Part shown: positions 1-5,111 of the stretch, piece after piece | Layout: the number at the start of each line of letters is the position of its first letter | Numbering within the stretch: position 1 is the stretch's first letter | DNA from: Ilumatobacter sp. | GTDB lineage: Bacteria; Actinomycetota; Acidimicrobiia; Acidimicrobiales; Ilumatobacteraceae | Assembly (NCBI GenBank): GCA_029263275.1 | Contig: JAJCXU010000431.1 | Span: forward strand, 1 to 5,807 | Direction of reading: 5' to 3' | Length of the DNA stretch: 5,807 nucleotides | Notes under the pieces: generated by a model | Database searches by the model: none | Seen by the model: only the letters and a program-made list of their open reading frames with translations | Told to the model about the DNA's origin: nothing | Position numbers and translations under genes: made by a program

Positions 1-1
1 C

Positions 2-1027
2 GTCAACAAGCGCCATCTCGACATGGTCTACGCCCACCTCAAGTACAGCGACAAGCCGTTCATGGGCTCGGTCACCGCTGGCGAACGGGCGACCGACTCG
101 ATCGAGTTGGCACGGATTGGCTTCGGTGGAGACCTTCGTGACGAGAGCGGCACCGAGCGCACCGTGATGTCGTCGCTGATCAACGCGTCGTCGCCGTTGG
201 TGTGGGACGACACGATGCTCGCTGCCGCGGAGACGTATGCCGCGGCGAATCAGGCATGCATCATCTCGCCGTTCATCCTCTCCGGCGCGATGGCACCAAC
301 GACGGCGGCCGCTGTCGCCGCGCAGACACTTGCCGAGGCGCTCGCCGGCATGGCGTTCTGTCAGCTCGTGCGTCCCGGCGCTCCGGTCATCTTCGGATCG
401 TTCGCCTCGTCGATGTCGATGGCCACCGGCGCACCCACGTTCGGCACTCCGGAACCCGCCATCGTGCTCTACACCGTGGCCGCGCTGGCCCGACGCCTCG
501 GGGTGCCGTTCCGCTCGGGCGGCTCGCTCACCGCATCGAAACTCCCCGACGCTCAGGCTGCGTACGAGTCCGCGTCGACCATCATTCCCACAGTGATGGC
601 CGGAGTGAACTTCGTGCTGCACTCGGCCGGCTGGATGGAAGGCGGCCTCGCCGTCGGCTACGAGAAGTTCATGATGGATGCCGACCAACTCGGCATGATG
701 ATGAAGTTCGGCCAGGGCCTCGACATGAGCGACAACGGCCAAGGTGTCGATGCGTTCCTCGAGCACACGCCAGGCGAACACTTCCTCGGCACGGGCCATA
801 CGTTCGCCAACTTCGAGACGGCGTTCTATCGCTCAACCCTCGCCGACAACTCGAGCTACGAACAGTGGCTCGAAGATGGCGCCACGACCACGGCTGATCG
901 GGCCAACACTGCGTGGAAGGCTGCGCTCGCCAACTACGAGGCGCCCGCGCTCGACGATGCCATCGACGCCGAGTTGCAGGACTACATCGGCCGTCGCAAG
1001 GCGGAGATGCCCGACGCAATCGGCTGA
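2..1027 (+). CDS. Trimethylamine methyltransferase (MttB) family protein, non-pyrrolysine type, 5'-truncated by window edge
   Basis: The frame is open from position 2 and ends at TGA 1025-1027, giving about 341 residues. MttB-family proteins are usually about 480-520 residues, so roughly the C-terminal two thirds is present; the Met at 23 is internal. Recognition rests on the family-like core FGSFASSMSMATGAPTFGTP, the GGSLTASKLPDAQAAYE stretch (about codons 175-192 of the fragment), the SAGWMEGGL segment, and the C-terminal GHTFANFETAFYRS region. Characterised members are TIM-barrel enzymes that move a methyl group from a methylated amine to a cobalamin on a partner corrinoid protein. The archaeal enzymes read an in-frame UAG as pyrrolysine. 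No in-frame TAG is visible here, so this belongs to the large non-Pyl group, whose known members act on quaternary amines such as glycine betaine, carnitine or proline betaine. The substrate cannot be told from sequence. No corrinoid protein gene follows; the downstream gene is convergent. Family assignment is strong, substrate open. Confidence 0.88.
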   Translation, partial: VNKRHLDMVYAHLKYSDKPFMGSVTAGERATDSIELARIGFGGDLRDESGTERTVMSSLINASSPLVWDDTMLAAAETYAAANQACIISPFILSGAMAPTTAAAVAAQTLAEALAGMAFCQLVRPGAPVIFGSFASSMSMATGAPTFGTPEPAIVLYTVAALARRLGVPFRSGGSLTASKLPDAQAAYESASTIIPTVMAGVNFVLHSAGWMEGGLAVGYEKFMMDADQLGMMMKFGQGLDMSDNGQGVDAFLEHTPGEHFLGTGHTFANFETAFYRSTLADNSSYEQWLEDGATTTADRANTAWKAALANYEAPALDDAIDAELQDYIGRRKAEMPDAIG

Positions 1028-1042
1028 GATTTCTTCTGCTCC

Positions 1043-1072
1043 GCCAGGACCTCTCAGAGACCGTCGCCTGGC
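1043..1072. terminator. Weak hairpin between convergent genes, possible bidirectional terminator
   Basis: GCCAGG (1043-1048) can pair with CCTGGC (1067-1072). The 18-nt loop holds a small CTC/GAG inner stem (1051-1053 with 1057-1059). It starts 15 nt after the stop of the methyltransferase gene and runs into the last codons of the opposing lipoprotein gene. There is no T tract on either side. The position between two convergent stops fits a terminator, but a 6-bp stem with a long loop may arise by chance. Confidence 0.25.
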
Positions 1073-2070
1073 AGCGCCTCACCAGGCACTCCCGTTGCGA
1101 CGTCAACCACGCCCCAACCATCTGGGGTGATCGTCAGCAGGAACTGATCCCACGTGGTCGGGCAACAGTTCGGCTCCCCGGCGAGGTTGATCGGCGTGTA
1201 GAACGCCACGCCGACCCCGTCATCGGCAGCAGCACGACCACGGTCGAGGTCGTGCACCGTCGCAATCGGCTGCGGGTTGCCTGACCGAATGTCGATGACG
1301 TCGAAGTACAAGAACTTCCCGGTCCCGTCGAGCTTGACCCCCGCCAAGAGTTCCTCGGCCGGACCGCTGTCGACATCGGCGGTGAGCATCGACACCCTGC
1401 CCCAACCGGTCGGTATGGAATCGGTGTCCACCGCCGGCTCAACAAGCTTCATCTTCGGAATCCAGGTGAACGGAGCCGCGCCCTGCTGCCACACGATCGC
1501 CTGGAATCTGTCAGCCGGTCCGCCCCGCACGACCGTCCACATGTACGAGCCGTCGAAGGATTCCCACGGCCCGCATCGTGAGTACGACAACGTGCCGAGA
1601 GCCTGCGCTTCGTACAAGTCCAAGCAGTTCACGCCGTCACTCGTCGCCTCCGGGTCACCCTCTTCGGTGCCAACGTGCCACCAGGACTTTGCCGGGTCCG
1701 CGGCAGCGGTGTCGCCGACCGGCCCGGGCGGGTCGGTCGCTGGCGGTGGGTCGGTTGCGGGCGGCGCCGGCGGGTCTGTTGCCGGCGGAGCAGGAGTCAC
1801 GACTGGAGCTTCCGTTACAGCCGGAGCGTCAGTGGCTGACGGCGCTGTGGTCGCCTCGGGCGCAGCAGCTTCGGTTGACGTTGGCGTCGCTCCGTCCACC
1901 GTCGTCGACGCGGCCAATGCAGTGGACGTGCCGACATCACCGACGAGGGTCGACGTCGGGGCGCCGGTCTCTGTTGCGACGCCGTCAATTCCTGGTGTGG
2001 ACGTCTGGCCGGCGCTGCCACATGCGGCAAGCAACACGGCGGCGGTCAGTGGGCCGACGAGCGATCTCAT
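1054..2070 (-). CDS. Secreted lipoprotein with Thr/Pro/Ala-rich linker and Cys-containing C-terminal domain
   Basis: Starting at ATG 2070 the protein has 338 residues. It opens with a short signal peptide, MRSLVGPLTAAVLLAAC, in which LAAC is a lipobox, so Cys17 would be lipidated and the protein anchored outside the membrane. Residues about 20-125 are a low-complexity linker rich in Ala, Thr and Pro, ending in three ATDPP units. The C-terminal domain (about 127-338) has Cys149, Cys166 and the pair Cys302-Cys303 in an EPNCCPTTWDQF segment. Similar NCCP motifs occur, as I recall, in actinobacterial lipoproteins of the LppP/LprE kind, but I cannot confirm that family. The DVDSGPAEELL stretch resembles FG-GAP-like repeats. 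An in-frame GTG at 2103 would add 11 residues with two Asp and is preceded at 5 nt by CAAAAT, a possible -10 box. I prefer ATG because it gives the better signal peptide. Neither start has a clear ribosome binding site. Function unknown. Confidence 0.8.
   Translation of the reverse strand: MRSLVGPLTAAVLLAACGSAGQTSTPGIDGVATETGAPTSTLVGDVGTSTALAASTTVDGATPTSTEAAAPEATTAPSATDAPAVTEAPVVTPAPPATDPPAPPATDPPPATDPPGPVGDTAAADPAKSWWHVGTEEGDPEATSDGVNCLDLYEAQALGTLSYSRCGPWESFDGSYMWTVVRGGPADRFQAIVWQQGAAPFTWIPKMKLVEPAVDTDSIPTGWGRVSMLTADVDSGPAEELLAGVKLDGTGKFLYFDVIDIRSGNPQPIATVHDLDRGRAAADDGVGVAFYTPINLAGEPNCCPTTWDQFLLTITPDGWGVVDVATGVPGEALPGDGL
1726..1788 (-). repeat. Short degenerate tandem repeat encoding the ATDPP linker
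   Basis: Three imperfect copies of a G-rich unit (GGGTCGGT or GGGTCTGT followed by C/T-GC on the + strand) begin near 1730, 1748 and 1770. They encode the repeated Ala-Thr-Asp-Pro-Pro units of the lipoprotein linker on the minus strand. Such units often expand and contract by slippage, so linker length may vary between strains. It is part of the coding sequence, not a mobile element. Confidence 0.6.
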
Positions 2071-2169
2071 GTCAGGAGTTGAGCACACTGCGGGGTCTGA
2101 CACGGACTATTTTGCCGCGCCCGCCAGCACGATCCGTTCCACGACCGCTGGATCAACGACACTGCTCGC
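2071..2169. promoter_or_regulatory. Divergent intergenic region between lipoprotein and SRPBCC genes
   Basis: This 99-bp gap separates two genes read outward and should hold both promoters. On the minus strand CAAAAT (2109-2114) lies 5 nt before an alternative GTG start (2103) of the lipoprotein. On the plus strand GACACT (2158-2163) lies exactly 6 nt before ATG 2170. Both fit only the A at position 2 and the T at position 6 of a TANNNT -10 box, so they are weaker than the boxes at the other three genes. No -35 box or ribosome binding site stands out. Confidence 0.35.
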
Positions 2170-2631
2170 ATGGAGCAATCTGCCACCCACGGGTCTGCAA
2201 CCGTCGACGTCAACGCATCGGCAACCGACGTCTACGCCCTTCTCACCAACCTCGAACGCCTCCCGACACTGAGCCCGGAGAACGAGCGGTGCGAGTTCCT
2301 CGGCGACGCAACGACCATCGCGGTCGGCGTCCGATTTCGCGGACACAACAGGGCACAGGACTACACCTGGCACGCCGACTGCGAGGTCACCGTGGCCGAA
2401 GCGGATCAAGCGTTCGCCTACGAAGTACCACCGTCCTTCGAGCACGCCACTACCTGGCGCTACGACATCGAGTCGACCGGGCCAGCGAGCTGCCGGGTGA
2501 CCGAGTCGTTCCACGCACCCATGCTCGCGCTCCCCGACGTGTACCCCGGCAAGATCGAGGGCCGCCGCGACAATCTCGAGCGGGGCTGTCAGATCACGAT
2601 GGAGAATCTGCAGTCAGCGTTCGCCGACTGA
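2170..2631 (+). CDS. SRPBCC-fold (polyketide cyclase/dehydrase-like) protein
   Basis: A complete 153-residue cytosolic protein with no signal peptide or membrane segment; the length is normal for a single START/Bet v 1-like domain. The pattern is typical of actinobacterial SRPBCC proteins: an opening strand with ATVDVNASATDVYALLTN (residues 10-27), a helix ending in LSPENERCEF, a middle strand with GVRFRGHNRAQDYTWHADCEVT (about 53-74), then AFAYEV, TTWRYDIE and CRVTESF strands, and a long C-terminal helix from about 127. The fold forms a hydrophobic pocket for lipids, polyketides or other small ligands, and many members have no known substrate. No catalytic residues can be assigned. There is no evident Shine-Dalgarno sequence before ATG 2170, which fits a leaderless or weakly led transcript. 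The last 18 bp overlap the end of the convergent transporter gene. Family likely, function unknown. Confidence 0.85.
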   Translation: MEQSATHGSATVDVNASATDVYALLTNLERLPTLSPENERCEFLGDATTIAVGVRFRGHNRAQDYTWHADCEVTVAEADQAFAYEVPPSFEHATTWRYDIESTGPASCRVTESFHAPMLALPDVYPGKIEGRRDNLERGCQITMENLQSAFAD

Positions 2632-3867
2632 CACGGCCCGTGGTGTCCGCGCTGTCGCCGCTGGCTGACGCGTCGCCAACACCAGGCACCCCAGGCCGAG
2701 TACGCCATAGATCAGCGAACCGAGCAACATCGGCGTGACCGTTCCGTCGATCTGGGCGTCGACGATCGCCGCGAAACCCGCACCAACGCCGAGCTGCGAC
2801 ACACCCAGAATCGCCGAGGCGGTGCCCGCCTTGTCCGCCATCGGTTCAAGCGCCAACGACGCGCTCATCGGGCCCATGATCATCGACATCGCATTGGCAA
2901 GAAACGCCCAGCCAAACCACCACCAGATCGATGGCACCCCGTCAGCAGCGAGTGTGCCGGCCAGACCGACAGCAGCGAGGCCAACGAAAGCCCACGCGGC
3001 AAACACCACCATCCTGGCGGCGCCGAATCGTTCGATGAGTGGGCGGTTGAAGAGGAGCGCCAGCGCCATCCCGATGCCCGACGCGCCGAAAAAGAGGGTG
3101 AACTGTGAGGGGCGATCGTAGATCTCGTCGATCACCGGTTGTGCGCTACCGAGCCAGACGAAGAACGCTCCCGCGAAGAATGCCTGCGAGATGATCACCC
3201 AACGCGTGACCGGCGTGGCAGCGACCGCTCGGAGTGCGTCGAGCAGCGGAGCGAGTTCGAGCGTGCGACGGTTGGCCGGTTCGAGTGTTTCACCGAACCG
3301 CACCGTCCAGACGCCGGCCACCGCCGCGAGGACGAGCGCCGCCGCGAACACCTCACGCCAATCACCGACAGCCAAGATCGCCTCACCGAGAAACGGCGCG
3401 ATGATCGGGCCGAGCAGGAACACCGCACTGAACGTGCTGATCACTCGAGCCATCTGGTCGCCCGCATACAAGTCGCGCGCGATCGCTAACCTCAACACCG
3501 TGGGCGCCGATGAGCCCAGACCCCACACGAAGCGCGCCACCAACAGAACGGCGAGGTTGGGGGCCAGCGCTGAGGCCAAGGCACCGACTGCATAGATGAC
3601 GATGCCACCGAGCAAGATCGGGCGCCGTCCGAAACGGTCGGCGAGCACGCCGCAGAGCAATTGCCCGAGCGCCATCCCGACGAAGTACACCGTCCCGGTG
3701 ATCGCCGGGCTGAGGCCGCGTGCGTCGAGATCGAAGGCCACCTTGAGTTCGTCGAACGCCGGGAGCGCACCGTCGATGCCGAAGGCCATCAAGACCCCGA
3801 TGAAGGCGAGAAACGCGATGACCGAGCGCTCCGAATTCACTCGTTGCATCGGACCGGCCTCGCTCAC
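2614..3867 (-). CDS. MFS multidrug efflux transporter, Bcr/CflA family
   Basis: A complete 417-residue inner-membrane protein with about 12 hydrophobic segments. Segment 1 (about residues 16-37) carries the acidic Asp32 in GIDGALPAF, where Bcr/CflA proteins have a conserved D-x-Y-x-P-A-like stretch. Motif A of the major facilitator superfamily is clear between segments 2 and 3 (GVLADRFGRRP, 73-83). RLAIARDLYAGDQMARVIS (126-144) matches the Bcr/CflA RAIVRD region, GPIIAPFLGEAIL (153-165) is the motif-C-like antiporter region, and KAGTASAILGVSQLG (346-360) is typical of the second half. These transporters export drugs or metabolites by proton antiport; the substrate cannot be predicted. I chose GTG 3867 because TATGGT lies exactly 6 nt upstream, as in two neighbouring genes. 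ATG 3849, with GAGG 8 nt before it, is the alternative and would remove six residues. The gene is divergent from the selenoprotein gene. Confidence 0.9.
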   Translation of the reverse strand: MSEAGPMQRVNSERSVIAFLAFIGVLMAFGIDGALPAFDELKVAFDLDARGLSPAITGTVYFVGMALGQLLCGVLADRFGRRPILLGGIVIYAVGALASALAPNLAVLLVARFVWGLGSSAPTVLRLAIARDLYAGDQMARVISTFSAVFLLGPIIAPFLGEAILAVGDWREVFAAALVLAAVAGVWTVRFGETLEPANRRTLELAPLLDALRAVAATPVTRWVIISQAFFAGAFFVWLGSAQPVIDEIYDRPSQFTLFFGASGIGMALALLFNRPLIERFGAARMVVFAAWAFVGLAAVGLAGTLAADGVPSIWWWFGWAFLANAMSMIMGPMSASLALEPMADKAGTASAILGVSQLGVGAGFAAIVDAQIDGTVTPMLLGSLIYGVLGLGCLVLATRQPAATARTPRAVSVGER

Positions 3868-3873
3868 CGCGGC

Positions 3874-3879
3874 ACCATA
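3874..3879 (-). promoter_or_regulatory. -10 box TATGGT for the MFS gene (leaderless start)
   Basis: Read on the minus strand, TATGGT is followed by the six bases GCCGCG and then the GTG start at 3867. This fits the actinobacterial -10 consensus TANNNT with transcription starting at the start codon itself. No -35 box is visible. The same geometry occurs before the selenoprotein and udp genes. Confidence 0.55.
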
Positions 3880-3911
3880 GCGACCAAGTTTCCGTTGCGC
3901 TCATCCGGTTC

Positions 3912-3941
3912 CGGCCGATCTCGCAGCGATCGATCCGGCCG
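3912..3941. repeat. Imperfect inverted repeat in divergent intergenic region, possible operator
   Basis: CGGCCGATC (3912-3920) and GATCCGGCCG (3932-3941) are inverted copies apart from one extra C in the right arm, separated by 11 bp. The element lies between the divergent MFS and selenoprotein promoters, about 39-68 bp upstream of the proposed selenoprotein start point. A dimeric regulator could bind here, but GC-rich palindromes are common in such DNA. Confidence 0.3.
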
Positions 3942-3967
3942 AGGCGACCGGGGCGCGACCGGACCAG

Positions 3968-3973
3968 TACGGT
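3968..3973 (+). promoter_or_regulatory. -10 box TACGGT for the selenoprotein gene (leaderless start)
   Basis: TACGGT is followed by the six bases GACGCA and then ATG 3980. The seven bases GTACGGT are shared exactly with the element in front of udp (5099-5105). The spacing places the transcription start at the A of the ATG, which implies a leaderless mRNA and explains the lack of a good Shine-Dalgarno sequence. Confidence 0.6.
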
Positions 3974-3979
3974 GACGCA

Positions 3980-4978
3980 ATGACGACCAACGACATCGTG
4001 ATGCTCGAAGGGGGCCCGCTCATCGATGCGGCTGGCCTCGAAGATGCACTCGGCTGGACACTGAAGCCCGAAGGGCTGTGCAAGGACGACACCTGCGTGA
4101 TCGTCAACGATCGTGCCGCCTTGTTCGACGGCGACCGCCTCGATGTCACCGCCGTCGCATCGCTCCTCGATCGCCCGGCCGCAACTGATGCCGAGTCAGG
4201 CCTGGTCGCCATCGGCGCACCTCGCGAACAACGCCGGGCCGCAGTGAACGACATGAAGGCTCCCGACTTCGTGCTGCCCGACATCAACGGGCTGCCAATG
4301 AACTTCTCCGACCACCGGAGCAAGAAGAAACTGCTCGTCGCGTTCTCCTCGTGGTGAGGTTGCCTCCTCGATCTGCCAGGTTGGCAGGCACTCCAAGAAG
4401 AACTCGCTGATCACAACTTCCAAGTGATCGCGGTCGCCATCGACGAAGACGTCGAGGCGGTCCGTGCTGGCTGTGACGGGATCACGTACCCGGTACTGAT
4501 CGACGCTGAACACATCGTTGCCGAGCTCTACGCGATCTCGAATGTGCCAACGGTGCTCATGATCGACGAGGACGACAACATCGTCCAACCGAACTGGAGC
4601 GCGTATGCAAGCGACACGTTCCGCGAGCTCACCGGCATCGACTCCGAGAAGCAGATGGACCACATTCGCGCCTGGGCGAAGGACGGCACCCTGCGGATGT
4701 CTCCCGATGACGCCAAGGGAGTTGTCGGTGATCTGAGCGCCGACGAGGAAGAGGCTCGCCTCGTCTTCCGCATCGCTGCCAAGCTGCGCCGAGACGGTGA
4801 CACCGATGGCGCCGAGCGCAACTTCGAACGAGCCAATGCGCTCGCCCCGAACGACTGGACGGTGCGCCGCGCATCACAGCCGCTGCGTGGCGTCAATCCG
4901 TTCGGTGAGGCATTCATGGAGATCTACACCGAGTTCAACGAAGCCGGTCGCCCGTACCACGGCGTCACCGGCCACTAA
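3980..4978 (+). CDS. Redoxin/thioredoxin-fold selenoprotein with in-frame TGA read as Sec126 (active site U-G-C)
   Basis: Read through the TGA at 4355-4357, this is one 332-residue protein ending at TAA 4976-4978. Residues 1-90 form an N-terminal domain with Cys34 and Cys39 (EGLCKDDTCV). Residues about 92-215 are an AhpC/TSA-TlpA-type redoxin domain: APDFVLPDINGLPMNFSDHR (94-113), a strand LLVAFSSW (118-125), then Sec126-Gly127-Cys128, LDLPGWQALQEEL, VIAVAIDED (149-157), and NVPT with the expected cis-Pro190. Residues about 250-290 look like a TPR-like helix pair (ARLVFRIAAKLRRDGD, GAERNFERANALAPND). From memory, actinobacterial relatives have Cys at this place (SWCGC followed by a DLPGWQ-like segment). 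The TGA therefore replaces the catalytic Cys, and a GGU-loop hairpin follows at SECIS distance. No signal peptide is seen, so it is probably cytosolic, acting as a thiol/peroxide oxidoreductase whose substrate is unknown. The alternative is a nonsense mutation or sequencing error (TGC to TGA). GTG 4424 is internal, not a start. Confidence 0.82.
4355..4357 (+). other. Recoded UGA codon (selenocysteine 126)
   Basis: This TGA is in the frame of ATG 3980, exactly 375 nt downstream, and the frame stays open on its far side to 4978. The flanking residues read SSW before and GC after it, the position of the nucleophilic Cys of a redoxin active site. It is the only in-frame stop before 4976. Confidence 0.8.
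4373..4387 (+). promoter_or_regulatory. Candidate bacterial SECIS hairpin
   Basis: CTGCCA (4373-4378) pairs perfectly with TGGCAG (4382-4387) around a GGT loop (4379-4381). A U-G pair (4372 with 4388) can add a seventh step. Known bacterial SECIS elements are stem-loops inside the coding region just after the UGA, with a G/U-bearing apical loop roughly 16-37 nt downstream that SelB binds. The E. coli fdhF element, as I recall it, has a GGU-containing loop at a similar distance. Here 21 nt separate the UGA from the loop. The stem also encodes Leu-Pro-Gly-Trp-Gln, a conserved protein segment, so part of the pairing could be coincidental. Confidence 0.7.
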
Positions 4979-5099
4979 CCCCCGGTCGTCCCCGACACCA
5001 GCACCGAAATCTGTAACGAGAGTGACCTGAGCGGGCACCCTCGGAACGAATTTCGAAGGACGGGGCTTTCGCCCCGAGGCTGGGAGATCGGGGCTCGGG
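4979..5099 (+). promoter_or_regulatory. Intergenic region between selenoprotein gene and udp promoter
   Basis: No gene is seen here. It holds a weak hairpin just after the selenoprotein stop (GTCG 4985-4988 with CGAC 4993-4996), a short palindrome TTCGAA (5052-5057), and the stronger hairpin at 5061-5076 listed separately. There is no recognisable -35 box for udp. Confidence 0.35.
5061..5076 (+). terminator. GC-rich hairpin, probable tailless terminator
   Basis: CGGGGC (5061-5066) pairs with GCCCCG (5071-5076) around a TTTC loop, a compact and stable 6-bp stem. It lies 83 nt after the selenoprotein stop and 23 nt before the udp -10 box. It is therefore upstream of the proposed udp start point and would end the upstream transcript. 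No T tract follows, which is common in high-GC actinobacteria but makes the call less certain. Confidence 0.45.
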
Positions 5100-5105
5100 T
5101 ACGGT
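5100..5105 (+). promoter_or_regulatory. -10 box TACGGT for udp (leaderless start)
   Basis: TACGGT is followed by the six bases AGCGAG and then ATG 5112. It is identical in sequence and spacing to the box before the selenoprotein gene. No -35 box is visible. This implies a leaderless mRNA beginning at the ATG. Confidence 0.6.
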
Positions 5106-5111
5106 AGCGAG

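Noticed and set aside
1277..2272. 331-residue open frame on the plus strand across the lipoprotein
   Set aside because: It is antisense to the lipoprotein gene. Its Gly/Val/Ala-rich repeat is the mirror of the ATDPP linker and it has no recognisable domain.
1578..2738. 386-residue Arg-rich open frame on the plus strand
   Set aside because: It crosses three better-supported genes, has an Arg/Pro-rich composition typical of a wrong frame in high-GC DNA, and shows no domain.
3980..4357. Pseudogene created by a nonsense mutation
   Set aside because: This remains the main alternative, but the stop falls exactly on the catalytic position, a SECIS-like hairpin follows, and there is no other decay on either side.
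4356..4366. Small GAGG/CCTC hairpin overlapping the TGA as the SECIS element
   Set aside because: It includes bases of the UGA itself and is only 4 bp. Bacterial SECIS loops lie farther downstream, where the CTGCCA/TGGCAG hairpin is found.
4424..4978. Separate 184-residue thioredoxin-like gene starting at GTG 4424
   Set aside because: It is in the same frame as 3980-4357, starts in the middle of a beta strand, lacks the active site, and has no promoter or ribosome binding site of its own. It is the C-terminal part of the selenoprotein.
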